Notes: generated by a model from the letters alone, not told the origin. A stretch of DNA of 64,000 nt from Halorussus litoreus (GCF_003382685.1 NZ_KZ859506.1:1-64000), one strand, 5' to 3'; numbered from the stretch's first letter, positions 34,195 through 42,764 are shown. Program-made: numbers and translations.

Positions 34195-35484
34195 CTACCG
34201 AAGCGCGTACACGACGCCCGGCCCGCCCTCGTCGTCGTCCGGAGTGGTCCCAACGAACACCGTCTCGGCGACCGGCGCGACGGCCCGCACGTCGTAATCG
34301 GTCTCGAACGACCACTTGCGGTCGCCGCCGGGCGTGAATCCAAGCAGGCGACTCCGACCCTCACCCGGCGTGTCGGAGTCGGCACCCGTTCCCGCGAGAA
34401 CGGTCTCGCCGCCGACTGCGACCTCGGTGACCCAGTCGCTCGACTCCCAACGCCACTGTTCGGCCCCGTCGTCGAGCGAGCAGGCCACCAGCGCGTGGTA
34501 GCGGTCGCTCCCCTGTCGTTCGCGGTACGAGAAGAACCCCCGCCTGCGCCCGACCGCCGGCGAGCAGGTCAGGACGGGAAAGGCGTCCTCCGGCGGCGTC
34601 GCGGCGGTCCACGCTCGCTCGCCCGTATCGAGGTCGAACGCGTACACGCTGGGGTCGTCGGAGCGAGGCGGTCGCCTCTGCCCGACCACGGCAACGTCGC
34701 TCGCCACTGCGGGTGAGACGAGACCGCCGCCGCCAGACACGTTCCACTCCACCGGCGGCGGACCGTGAGTCAACACGTCGCTGACCCGGCGCTGGCGGTG
34801 TCGGCGCAGGCCACCGCCGGAGACGAACAGCGAGCTATCGGCGACCGCCGGAAGGCCGCCGTCGCCGGTCCACAGCGTCCGGCCCGAATCGGCGTCGAGC
34901 GCGGTCAGGCGGTAGTGGCTCCCGGCGAACACGGTGCCGTCTGCCACGACGAGGCCCCGGACGCTCTCGACCGACGACCCCCACTGCCGGTCGCCCGTCG
35001 CGGCGTCGAGTGCGACCAGTTCCTGCGACTCACCCCAGTAGGCGGCCGCGTAGAGTGACCCGCGGCGGAGGGCGAGCGTCGCACCGCCGGTGTTTGCGGT
35101 CCACAGCACGTCGCCGTCCGCGCGGTCCAGCGCCGCGACGCCGGGATGGCGACCATCTCGCCGTACCTCACCGCCGACGTAGACGCGCTCTGGACCGACG
35201 ACGATCGACTCGACCTGTCCGACGGGCTGTGTGCGCCACGCCACGGTCGGCTCGTCGGGCGCATTTGCGTGACGGTTCGCCGCCGCGTTTCCGGGGCCGT
35301 AGCGGTCGTGGGGCCACGTGCCGAACGAGGGCGTCCATCCGTCGACCGGCCCGACGCCCATCTGCGTGGTCGCGCCCGCGACGCCGGCCGTTGCGAGGCC
35401 CAGACCGCCGAGGAGTTGGCGCCGGGAGAGATCGAGTCGGCCGCTGGGGAGGTCGAGTAGACTGGGGGAGCGTTCGGGAACCAT
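34195..35484 (-). CDS. Tat-exported PQQ-like beta-propeller protein
   Basis: 429 residues. SRRQLLGGLGLATAGVAGA (20-38) is a Tat signal with a twin arginine at R21-R22 and no lipobox cysteine, so the protein is probably released or held by other means. Repeats such as VAALDRADGDVLW, LVALDAATGDRQWGS, LTALDADSGRTLW and VYAFDLDTGERAW form a PQQ-type propeller. It differs from the lipoprotein at 29529 in having no Thr-rich stalk. No catalytic site is recognised. Confidence 0.85.
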   Translation of the reverse strand: MVPERSPSLLDLPSGRLDLSRRQLLGGLGLATAGVAGATTQMGVGPVDGWTPSFGTWPHDRYGPGNAAANRHANAPDEPTVAWRTQPVGQVESIVVGPERVYVGGEVRRDGRHPGVAALDRADGDVLWTANTGGATLALRRGSLYAAAYWGESQELVALDAATGDRQWGSSVESVRGLVVADGTVFAGSHYRLTALDADSGRTLWTGDGGLPAVADSSLFVSGGGLRRHRQRRVSDVLTHGPPPVEWNVSGGGGLVSPAVASDVAVVGQRRPPRSDDPSVYAFDLDTGERAWTAATPPEDAFPVLTCSPAVGRRRGFFSYRERQGSDRYHALVACSLDDGAEQWRWESSDWVTEVAVGGETVLAGTGADSDTPGEGRSRLLGFTPGGDRKWSFETDYDVRAVAPVAETVFVGTTPDDDEGGPGVVYALR

Positions 35485-35544
35485 GTCGGGGACGTGACGG
35501 AAACGCGAGAAAGAACCTTCGATGCGACTCCGGGCCGGCGGGAT

Positions 35545-36921
35545 TCAACTCTCGACCGTCGGCTCTGCCAACGCCGCGGCCAGCGACTCTGCCAGACTCT
35601 CTGCCTCCCGAATCCGGCTCGGGATTCCCATCCGTGAAGTGTAGTTCGTCGCCAGCCGAACGCCGTCCGGCAGTTCCACCTGCTCGACGGCGTCCCACGA
35701 GTGGTCGTACGCCGGGAACCCGCGCCGGAGCCGATTCACGTCCACGACTTCGGCCGGCGCGCCAGTGACCGCCTCGAACTCCGCGGCCGCGATTTCACCG
35801 ATGCGGCTGTCGCTCTCGTCGAGCACCTCGGGGTCGTGCATGCCGCCGAGGAAGACCGTACAGATATCGCGGTCGAACATGCTCGCGTTCCACGACGCGC
35901 CGAGCGTCCGCAGGTCCTCGCCGAAGCCGACCTGATAGCCGAGCGCGTCGGGCGCGGGGGCCTCGTCGGCGTTCGCGTCGAGGTCGGTCCGGAGGTACAC
36001 CATCGCGAGCGAGTTGTAGTTCAGTCCGCGGAGCGCCCCGACCGACTCGGGCGCGAGGTCCGCGACGAGGTCGGCGGTCAGGTCCGCGGGCGTGGTCAGG
36101 ACGACCTGCTCGACCTCGGTCGTCCCGTCGGGCGACTCCAGCGCGAACGAGTCGTCGACTGCCTCGACTCCCGTGACGGGCGTCCCGAGTCGGACCGAGT
36201 CGGCGTGTGCCTCGGCGAGCGCGGCGGGGAGTCGCTGGAGGCCGTCGTCGAACGAGATGGCCGGCGGGGCGTCGCGGCCGCCGGCCGTGCGCTTGAACGC
36301 GGCCTTCAGCAGGCTCCCCTCCTTGGCTTCGAGCGCGAGGAACCCCGCCAGCGAGTGGCCGACCGGCATCTCCGCGGGGTCCGAGCCGTAGACGCCGCCG
36401 AACAGCGGGCCGAGCATGTTCCGGTACGTCTCCTCGCCGAACTTCCGGGTGAACAATTCGCCGGCAGACTCGTCCGGTCGCCCCGGCTCGGTGAACGGTT
36501 CGGCGAGTACCTCGCGCTTGGCCTCGGCTGACAGCAGGTCGGTCGAGGCGAACGCCGACGGCGAGGTCGGCACGGGCTGGATTTCACCGTCGGCGTACAC
36601 GCACACCGGGAGGTCCGGATCGGCGGTGCGAACTTCCTCGTCCAGTCCGAGGTCCGCGATAAGGTCGTCGACCCGGTCGGTGCGGCGCATCCGCTGGGGG
36701 CCCCACTCCAGTACGCAGCCCTCGACGCGCTCGCTTCTGATCACGCCGCCGGGGTCGGGTGCGGCCTCGAACAGGACGTAGTCGACGCCCTGCCGGTCGA
36801 GATAGTGGGCCAGCGCGAGGCCGGTGATGCCGCCGCCGACGATGCCGACCGACCACACCGCGCGGACGGCGGGCGGCAGCGCCGCCCTCCGCGCTCCCCG
36901 GCCCTGTTTGCCGACCGTCAT
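35545..36921 (-). CDS. hemG: protoporphyrinogen/coproporphyrinogen oxidase, HemG/HemY type
   Basis: 458 residues. An FAD-binding GxGxxG occurs in VGIVGGGITGLALAHYL (about 25-40), with the HemY-type segment WGPQRMRRTD and a C-terminal LATNYTSRMGIPSRIREAE closing the FAD site. Such enzymes oxidise porphyrinogens to porphyrins with oxygen. The start ATG at 36921 overlaps the hemH stop (ATGA), so the genes are translationally coupled. Whether the substrate is protoporphyrinogen or coproporphyrinogen cannot be read from the sequence. Confidence 0.87.
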   Translation of the reverse strand: MTVGKQGRGARRAALPPAVRAVWSVGIVGGGITGLALAHYLDRQGVDYVLFEAAPDPGGVIRSERVEGCVLEWGPQRMRRTDRVDDLIADLGLDEEVRTADPDLPVCVYADGEIQPVPTSPSAFASTDLLSAEAKREVLAEPFTEPGRPDESAGELFTRKFGEETYRNMLGPLFGGVYGSDPAEMPVGHSLAGFLALEAKEGSLLKAAFKRTAGGRDAPPAISFDDGLQRLPAALAEAHADSVRLGTPVTGVEAVDDSFALESPDGTTEVEQVVLTTPADLTADLVADLAPESVGALRGLNYNSLAMVYLRTDLDANADEAPAPDALGYQVGFGEDLRTLGASWNASMFDRDICTVFLGGMHDPEVLDESDSRIGEIAAAEFEAVTGAPAEVVDVNRLRRGFPAYDHSWDAVEQVELPDGVRLATNYTSRMGIPSRIREAESLAESLAAALAEPTVES

Positions 36922-37982
36922 ATCCGCTGGACTGGGGCGTTCAGACACATCGCGTCGCGGTCCTCGGCGCACGCACACTGACGGAACTGGTAGTAGCCGG
37001 GGTCGAACTCGCCAACGAACGGCTCGGCGAGGTCGGCCAGCACCGAGCCGAAGCGGTCGTCGTCGTGGGGCACCGGCACGCGGTAGAAGTCGAGTCCGAC
37101 GGCCTCGGCCTCCTCGCGGAGTTCGTCGTCGAGCTCCGACAGCGTCTCGCTCTGCTCGTGCATGAAGCTCACCGGCTCGACCACGACGCGCTCGACGTCC
37201 TCGCGCTCGCCGAGTTCCTCGACCACGGCCTCGACCTCGGGCTCGGTCCACGGGATGTCGCGGTTCTCGTGGTTCTGGTAGCCCACCGAGTAGTCCTGGA
37301 CGCCGAGCTTCCGACCGAGCACCTCGCAGAACTCCTCGACGTAGGCGTCGTACCGGCTGCCCTCGTCGAGGTAGTGGCTCGGCGTGCCGTGGGCCGAGTA
37401 CACCAGTTCTGTGGCAGGGTCGCCGAGGTCCAGCCCGTGTGCGTCCGCGAACCGGCGGACGTTGTCGGCTCGCAGTTGGTTGTACCCCGGATGGCGGTGC
37501 CAGCCCGTGATCTCGGCGACCGGCGCGTCCCAGTCGCGGGCCTCGACCGCGTCGGTCAGGTCCTCTAGCGCGGCGACCGTCGTGGAGGCCCCGCAGAGCG
37601 GGTAGACGGGCAGGCCGACGAGCGAGTCGACGCCGTCCTCGCGGGCGGCCTCGACCGCGTCCTCGACGAACGGCTCGGTGAACTGCATCCCGACGTACGT
37701 CTCGACGTCGTACCCGCGGTCGCCGAGTTCGCCGGCCAACGCGTCGGCCTGCGCTTCGGCCTGCGGATTCAACGGCGAGCCGCCGATCTCCTCGTACTCT
37801 TCGATGAGGCCGGGCGCGCGCCGCTCGGCGAGCTGGCGGGCGCGCTCGCGGGCCTCTTCCTCCGTGTCGGCGTCCTCCAGCGACGCGTTGTTCAGGAAGA
37901 TGCGTTCGAGGTACGGGACGACTTGCTCGCGGGTTGGTTCGGCCGGCTCCCCGAAGTTCAGCAGGACGACCCCAGTTGTCAT
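36918..37982 (-). CDS. hemH: ferrochelatase-type enzyme
   Basis: 354 residues. N-terminal GVVLLNFGEP, the histidine region VYSAHGTPSHYLDEG and the acidic EPVSFMHEQSETLSELD match HemH-type chelatases, which insert iron into a porphyrin. The C-terminus carries FRQCACAEDRDAMCLN, three cysteines as in ferrochelatases with a C-terminal 2Fe-2S cluster; a fourth ligand is not obvious. Its stop overlaps the start of the oxidase gene. The promoter is probably in the 75-base gap to the PepSY-like gene. Confidence 0.9.
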   Translation of the reverse strand: MTTGVVLLNFGEPAEPTREQVVPYLERIFLNNASLEDADTEEEARERARQLAERRAPGLIEEYEEIGGSPLNPQAEAQADALAGELGDRGYDVETYVGMQFTEPFVEDAVEAAREDGVDSLVGLPVYPLCGASTTVAALEDLTDAVEARDWDAPVAEITGWHRHPGYNQLRADNVRRFADAHGLDLGDPATELVYSAHGTPSHYLDEGSRYDAYVEEFCEVLGRKLGVQDYSVGYQNHENRDIPWTEPEVEAVVEELGEREDVERVVVEPVSFMHEQSETLSELDDELREEAEAVGLDFYRVPVPHDDDRFGSVLADLAEPFVGEFDPGYYQFRQCACAEDRDAMCLNAPVQRI

Positions 37983-38057
37983 ATTCGACCGTTAGGACAG
38001 TGTGCTGTAATACCTGTCGTTCGCGGGTCGGGTCGCCGCGGGCGCGATTCGATTACG

Positions 38058-38798
38058 TCAGCCCCCGCCCTCGGCTTCGGTCGTGAGCACTCCGTCCTCA
38101 TCGGGGTTGGCGGCCACGACGGCCGTCGACTGGATGCCCTCGCCGGAGACCGTCTCGATCGTGTAGCGAAGCTGGCCGTCCTGCTCGCTCAACTCGACGG
38201 ACGTGACGGTGGCGTTCTCGCCGGTCTGGTTCCGGAGGAGTTCCACGGCCTCGATAGCGGACCGGATCGAACTCGCCTCGGCCTGCTCGGTCGGCACTCC
38301 CTCGTCACCGCCAAACAGGCCATCGAACAGCCCAGATCCGTTCTCGGACTGGCGCACCTCCCTGACCGACCCGTCGGTCGCGTTCACGTCCACGACGAAG
38401 ATGCTGTCGTTGGGCAACAGCACGTCTATCCGATAGATCATCGTCGGCCGTTCGAGGTCGGTGACGTTGGTGTCGCGGCTGAGTTCGGCTCCGACCGGGG
38501 TGCCGTTGGTCTCGTTCCCCGCCGCCCCCATCGCCTCGACCACCGGAATCGTGACGTTGGTCGTGTTGTTCGCCCCCTGCTGTGTCACTCCCGCGTCGGT
38601 CGAAGCGTGGGTCTCCGCGTCCGTCGGCGCGTGAGTCTGTTCGTCGGCCAGTGCGTCGGCACTACCCTCTGGTTCGGTCGCCCACGCGCCCCCGGCCCCC
38701 GCGACGCTCAGGACTCCGACGACGAGCAGCGCGCAGACTCCGAGCACTGCCCAGCTCCCGACCGTCAGCCACCCCGTCCGTGGATGCTCTCCTCCCAT
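38058..38798 (-). CDS. secreted or anchored PepSY-like protein
   Basis: 246 residues from the ATG at 38798 (MGGEHPRTGWLTVG). One N-terminal hydrophobic helix (about 14-36) is followed by a Thr/Ala/Glu-rich stretch rich in Asn-Thr motifs (NNTTNVTI, GNETNGT) that could be N-glycosylated. The C-terminal half has the PepSY-like pattern: MIYRIDVLLPNDSIFVVDVNATDGSVREV and LRYTIETV strands. PepSY domains often inhibit peptidases or bind surface partners. The longer frame to 38900 adds an uncharacteristic leader. Confidence 0.65.
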   Translation of the reverse strand: MGGEHPRTGWLTVGSWAVLGVCALLVVGVLSVAGAGGAWATEPEGSADALADEQTHAPTDAETHASTDAGVTQQGANNTTNVTIPVVEAMGAAGNETNGTPVGAELSRDTNVTDLERPTMIYRIDVLLPNDSIFVVDVNATDGSVREVRQSENGSGLFDGLFGGDEGVPTEQAEASSIRSAIEAVELLRNQTGENATVTSVELSEQDGQLRYTIETVSGEGIQSTAVVAANPDEDGVLTTEAEGGG

Positions 38799-38916
38799 GG
38801 TACAACCGCTAAAAATCGACTGGAGGAAAGCCGTTTCGGCCGAGGTGGTCTCCGCTTCGGCCGCGGTGGTCTCCGTTTCGGTCGGAGGTTCCGGAAGCAC
38901 CTGCCCCTCGTATCAC

Positions 38917-38924
38917 CTTTAAGA
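38917..38924 (+). promoter_or_regulatory. TATA element for the DICT gene
   Basis: CTTTAAGA is centred about 37 bases before the ATG at 38958, which allows a short 5' UTR. Confidence 0.4.
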
Positions 38925-38957
38925 TGATTCGGCCGTAAGGTTCGACAGACGCAGCAA

Positions 38958-39668
38958 ATGACACTTTCGTCCATCATCGAGGACGTGACCGGTGAGGCGC
39001 GAACGCTGACCGTCTACGACTCGTCCGATCCGGAGGCGGTTCAGGCGGTCGAGGAATACTTCTCGGTCCAGCGAGTGAGCGTCGAGGAGGCGACCGCACC
39101 CGACGGCCCCGACGACTTCGTGGTGCTCCACGACGACGGCGAGTTCCTCGCGGCCGCCGATCTGGAGACGCTTCGCCGGGCCGTCAGCTTCGAGACGGGG
39201 CTGGTCGACTCGGCGGAGATCGCCGAGACCCCGGTTCCGGAGATCCTCACCCACGTCGGCAACACCACGTTCACGTCGTACGGGAAGCGACGCATGATAC
39301 TCGCGTCCCGAGAGATCGAAGAGCAGGCGTGGCGCACCGGTGACGGCGAACTCCACTCGGGGTTCCAGGACCTGTCGCTGTTCCGCGACCAGTGGGACCT
39401 CTACGAGCGCGTCGCGAGCCATGGCGTCGATATCCACGCCTACGGTGTCCCGGACTGGCGACCGCCGGAGGTCCCGTGGCTGACGGTCCACGGCACCGAC
39501 AGCGACGAAATCCGCCAGTCGTGGTTCGTGGCGTTCGACGCGCCCGACGACCGCGACTGTGCGCTGGTCGCGACCGAGCGCGAACCCAACGAGTTCGAGG
39601 GGTTCTGGACGTACGACGGGGGTATCGTCGGCGACGTGTTCGGCCACCTTCGGGAGACGTACTCCTGA
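38958..39668 (+). CDS. DICT-domain sensory protein
   Basis: 236 residues. The fold begins MTLSSIIEDVTGEARTLTVY and continues FVVLHDDGEFLAAADLETL, an EIEEQAWRTGDGELHSGFQ helix, LYERVASHGVDIHAYG and VAFDAPDDRDCALVATE, which is the pattern of haloarchaeal DICT sensory domains (diguanylate cyclase and two-component associated). In other proteins DICT precedes output domains; here no output domain follows, so partner proteins are expected. Ligand unknown. The promoter lies at 38917. Confidence 0.8.
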   Translation: MTLSSIIEDVTGEARTLTVYDSSDPEAVQAVEEYFSVQRVSVEEATAPDGPDDFVVLHDDGEFLAAADLETLRRAVSFETGLVDSAEIAETPVPEILTHVGNTTFTSYGKRRMILASREIEEQAWRTGDGELHSGFQDLSLFRDQWDLYERVASHGVDIHAYGVPDWRPPEVPWLTVHGTDSDEIRQSWFVAFDAPDDRDCALVATEREPNEFEGFWTYDGGIVGDVFGHLRETYS

Positions 39669-39742
39669 CGGGGTTCCGGTCGAGACGGGGCCGCGTCGCC
39701 AGTCAGTGAACGTAGGGGTAGTCGGCGGTGGAAGTACGGCAG

Positions 39743-40492
39743 TCAGCGAACGTGGGGCTCGAACACGTCGGCCCGGAGGCTGGCGTGGACGTGGTCGAGC
39801 AGTCGCTTCAGGTTCTCGGCGTCCTCGCGGTTGTACCGCACCAGTCGTTCGAGCGCGGCGTCGTCCTCGTTGCGGTCGTAGCGGTGCCAGAGCCGCACCG
39901 CCTCGCGGCCGTCCACGTCGTCGTCCTCGCGGTCGATGCCGACCTCGCGCTCGACGGACTTGAGCCCGCCCGAGAGGCCGACCTGCTTGGCGAGGTACAT
40001 GAGATCGAGGTGGGGCGTCTCCACGTCGAGCGCGAAGCAGTCCTCGAGAAACGGCTGGTCGAACCGCTTGCCGTTGAACGACACCAGTATGCTCGACTCG
40101 GCGAACTCCTCGCGGAGGGCTTCGCAGGTGAGGTCCTCTCCCTGTACGTACGTCCGGGTGTCGCCGCCGCGGTGGAGGCTGACGGTGGTCACCTCGTGGC
40201 GCGCGCTGTCGAGGCCGGTGGTCTCGATGTCGAAGAAGCAGGCGTCCTCGGCGAAGTTGTCGTACGCCCGCCAGAGGCTCCCGCTCGGCAGTTGATCGCC
40301 GAAGAAGGCGGCGTCGCCCGCGTCGAGGCGTTCGCGCGCCGCGCCCACGAACTCGCGGACGTTCTCGGTGGTCTTCGGGCCGAGCAGGCCGTCCTCGAAG
40401 TCGTCCCAGTGGGTGACTCCCTGTTCCCAGAGCTTGCGCTCGGTCTTCTCGCCCACCCCGCGTGCCGCGATGAAGGAGTTCTGCAGTTTCAT
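39743..40492 (-). CDS. YprB-type RNase H-like exonuclease
   Basis: 249 residues. An N-terminal HhH-like region (about 7-35, IAARGVGEKTERKLWEQG) is followed by the RNase H-like fold: FFDIETTGLDS with D88 and E90, SILVSFNGKRFDQPFL, THLDLMYLAK (reads PHLDLMYLAK) and VRYNREDAENLKRLL supplying the last acidic ligands. This is the YprB/COG3359 group of predicted DEDD 3'-5' exonucleases. Substrate unknown; the HhH suggests DNA. Confidence 0.88.
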   Translation of the reverse strand: MKLQNSFIAARGVGEKTERKLWEQGVTHWDDFEDGLLGPKTTENVREFVGAARERLDAGDAAFFGDQLPSGSLWRAYDNFAEDACFFDIETTGLDSARHEVTTVSLHRGGDTRTYVQGEDLTCEALREEFAESSILVSFNGKRFDQPFLEDCFALDVETPHLDLMYLAKQVGLSGGLKSVEREVGIDREDDDVDGREAVRLWHRYDRNEDDAALERLVRYNREDAENLKRLLDHVHASLRADVFEPHVR

Positions 40493-40678
40493 TACTGGGT
40501 CGGATTGGTGGCAGGGGTCTTAGTCGTAGGTGGTTCGTTGGTTGGCTACTGGCGAGTGGAGGGTGGCGTCTCGTGGGGTGATGTAGTTCGTCGATTCGTC
40601 TTTCCGCCCTCGCGTCCGCTGATTCGTCTTCTCCGTCCCGGCGCGCGTTTGGGCGTCTCCGCCCCGGCGCGCGTTTTT

Positions 40679-40816
40679 GGGCGCGGCGCGCGAACGCGCC
40701 GCGCCCTAGCGTGGGAGGGCCGAGCATCGCAGGCTGAAAGCCGAGAAGCGCAGGCGGTTGGGGAGGACGAGGTGCGGTCGCGGTGCGGTCACGGCGAGGC
40801 GCAAGCAGTAGCTAGC
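40679..40816 (+). repeat. family-2 repeat, full copy (R3)
   Basis: Left end: perfect 12-base stem GGGCGCGGCGCG (40679-40690) / CGCGCCGCGCCC (40695-40706) with a CGAA loop. Core CGCAGGCGGTTGGGGAGG at 40749-40766. Tail CACGGCGAGGCGCAAGCAG within about 40790-40808 and ending GTAGCTAGC at 40816. It sits upstream of the 3' end of the small zinc-finger gene, mirrored by R4 on its other side. The rest of the gap 40493-40678 shows only other GC-rich repeats. Confidence 0.8.
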
Positions 40817-40886
40817 GTCTCGTTTCCTTCTATTTACGAATCGACAACTCAACCGATAGCCAAAGCAGCAGCTCGCTCTCCGCCAA

Positions 40887-41009
40887 TCAGTCCACGAACT
40901 CGATGTCGGTGTCGCAGATCGGACACGAGTGGACGCCCGCGTCCGCGTCGAGTTCCGATTTACTTCCGGTCCACCCACAGTCCGGACAGAGGACGGTCTC
41001 CTCGCTCAT
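40887..41009 (-). CDS. 40-residue zinc-finger protein
   Basis: MSEETVLCPDCGWTG starts the protein, and a second pair CPICD follows (residues about 30-34). Two CPxCG-like pairs at this spacing form a single rubredoxin-type zinc knuckle, as in haloarchaeal micro-proteins. It is too short for a catalytic role and probably acts as an adaptor or regulator (inference). It stands alone, with convergent family-2 repeats R3 and R4 on the two sides. No TATA box is obvious; the region 41016-41045 (TCTAAGGCTGATACATAAGAG) may hold it. Confidence 0.75.
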   Translation of the reverse strand: MSEETVLCPDCGWTGSKSELDADAGVHSCPICDTDIEFVD

Positions 41010-41136
41010 GGGCGTCTCTTTCTAAGGCTGATACATAAGAGTAGGGTACAGGAGTTCGGGGAAGTACCTCGATTATGGGTGCGAGTTTTCGGTGATGAAG
41101 CTGATACTGTTGTGATGTCAAAGGAACGTCGAGGCA

Positions 41137-41372
41137 GCTAGCTGCTGCTTGCGCCTCGCCGCGACCGCACCGCAACCGCACCGCAACCGCACCGCAACCG
41201 CACCGCAACCGCACCGCAACCGCACCGCAACCGCACCGCAACCGCACCGCAACCGCACCGCAACCGCACCGCAACCGCACCGCAACCGCACCTCGTCCTC
41301 CCCAACCGCCTGCGCTTCTCGCTTCGCTGCGATGCTCGGCCCTCGCGCGCGTTACTCGCGCGCGCCGTGATT
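41137..41372 (-). repeat. family-2 repeat, full copy (R4), with 11-bp tandem tract
   Basis: Reversed relative to R3. The tail GCTAGCTGCTGCTTGCGCC starts at 41137. Then an 11-bp unit ACCGCACCGCA repeats from 41164 to 41291, about 11.6 copies and virtually perfect. The core CCTCCCCAACCGCCTGCG follows at 41297-41314, and a terminal CGCGCGC hairpin ends near 41367. The remaining gap to 41450 holds an A/T-rich patch (TTTCAAATAAAACG, near 41371) and nothing else recognisable. Confidence 0.85.
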
Positions 41373-41450
41373 TCAAATAAAACGGTGAGCGCACTGTCGG
41401 CAGCTTAAATCGAGCGCACGAGCCAAAGACGGCCAAGAAATACCTGAAAA

Positions 41451-41786
41451 TCAGGCGAGCAGGTCGCGATACGCCGGATGGACCCAGCCGTACTTGACCT
41501 CGGTCAGTCCGTCGGCCACGTCGTCGCCGCGCGAGAGGGTCTCGGCTTCGGCCTGTCGGACCGCCTCGGCGTCGAACGGGATCGCGGAGACGAACACGCC
41601 CTCGTAGTGGTACACCACGCGCTCGCCGCCCGCCTCTAATCCGACCAGCGAGTACGCCCCGTTCGACCGGCGCAGGACGTTCGCCGCCATCAGGTAGACG
41701 TCCGCGCCGCCGCGCTCGCGAGCGATGGCCTCGCAGAGCTGGTCGAACAGTTCGGTCCGCCCAGTGGGTGCGACCGTGCTGGACAT
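41451..41786 (-). CDS. uncharacterised haloarchaeal protein
   Basis: 111 residues from the ATG at 41786 (MSSTVAPTG); an in-frame ATG two codons earlier is equally possible. The protein is acidic with alternating strands (GADVYLMAANVLRRSNGAYS, RVVYHYEGVFVSAIPFDAEAV) and ends VKYGWVHPAYRDLLA. I do not recognise a domain. It looks like a compact single-domain protein without membrane or signal sequence. It is divergent from the BrkB-like gene, which is the only clue to function. Confidence 0.6.
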   Translation of the reverse strand: MSSTVAPTGRTELFDQLCEAIARERGGADVYLMAANVLRRSNGAYSLVGLEAGGERVVYHYEGVFVSAIPFDAEAVRQAEAETLSRGDDVADGLTEVKYGWVHPAYRDLLA

Positions 41787-41924
41787 ACGCATTACTGCGG
41801 GTCGGGACCGTAAAGGGGTGAGCCACGCGCGGTGAAACTGAAAGTAGCCGCGAGCGCGGAGCTTCTGGCACGTCTCTGCCAGCGCGGGAACCACCGTTTT
41901 GGGGAACGCTCCCGTACGACTGGT

Positions 41925-42713
41925 ATGTCGCTCCGGGACGGTGCGGTCGAGACCGTGGTGGCCGTCGCTCGGACCGCGTACGACCACGAGGTCCAGTACC
42001 CGGCCGCCGCGCTCGCGTACTACGCGTTCGTCTCGCTGCTGCCGCTGCTGGTCATCCTGCTGGCGGTCGTGCGCGAACCCGTCGCCGAACAGGTTCGGGA
42101 CGCTGCGCTCCGGTTCCTCACGCCCGACGCCCAGCAGTTGGTCACCGAGGCGCTGGCCGACTCCTCCGGGCGAGTGGGTGCGACCCTGTTCGCGCTGGTC
42201 GTGCTGGTCTGGAGCGCGGCGAACATCACCACGGGTCTCCGCACCGCGGTCGAGCGCATCGAGGGGACGAACAGCCCGTCGCTCCACGGTCGCCTCCGGG
42301 ACGCGGCCGCCATCCTCGGCTCGCTCGGCCTCGGGACCGCGTCGGTCGTCCTCGCGAGCGGGCTGTTCGCGCTGTCGCCTGCCGCCTCGCCGCTCGCGAT
42401 AGGCGGGCTCGTCGTCCTGCTCGGCGCGCTCACGGTCGCGTTCCTGCCGCTGTACTACGTCCCCTCGCGCGCGGTCACCTCGCTCGCGACCGCGCTCCCC
42501 GGCGCGTTCACCGCCGCGGTCGGCTGGGTGGTCCTGCTCGCGGCCATCCGGTTCTACGTCGGGAACGCCGCGACGTACGCCATCTACGGCGTCCTCAGCG
42601 GCATCCTCCTCGTGCTCACGAGCCTCTACCTCGCCGCGGTCGTGCTCATGGTCGGCTTCGTCGTCAACGCCACGCTCGCGGAGACCACCACCGCCGCCGG
42701 ACCGCCTCGATAA
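41925..42713 (+). CDS. YihY/BrkB-family membrane protein
   Basis: 262 residues from the ATG at 41925 (MSLRDGAVETVVAVA). Six hydrophobic helices are present, with the family motif YPAAALAYYAFVSLLPLLVI (24-43) near the first helix and LVVLVWSAANITTGLRTAVERIE (about 86-108) after the loop. BrkB/YihY proteins are widespread six-span proteins whose transport or flippase role is not established. Upstream, TTTTGGGGAA (41897-41906) could be a weak promoter. Confidence 0.85.
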   Translation: MSLRDGAVETVVAVARTAYDHEVQYPAAALAYYAFVSLLPLLVILLAVVREPVAEQVRDAALRFLTPDAQQLVTEALADSSGRVGATLFALVVLVWSAANITTGLRTAVERIEGTNSPSLHGRLRDAAAILGSLGLGTASVVLASGLFALSPAASPLAIGGLVVLLGALTVAFLPLYYVPSRAVTSLATALPGAFTAAVGWVVLLAAIRFYVGNAATYAIYGVLSGILLVLTSLYLAAVVLMVGFVVNATLAETTTAAGPPR

Positions 42714-42764
42714 CGCAACGGTCCGAATCCAAGAATGTCCCGCCGCGGCACACTGACCGCGATT

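Noticed and set aside
30859-37982. Whole region as a horizontally acquired island
   Set aside because: Base composition and gene content (heme, regulators) match the rest of the window; only the areas near 12.5 and 58.4-60.4 kb stand out.
38830-38890. Short 21-bp repeat near the PepSY-like gene start
   Set aside because: About 2.5 imperfect units, probably slippage; no link to the other repeat families.
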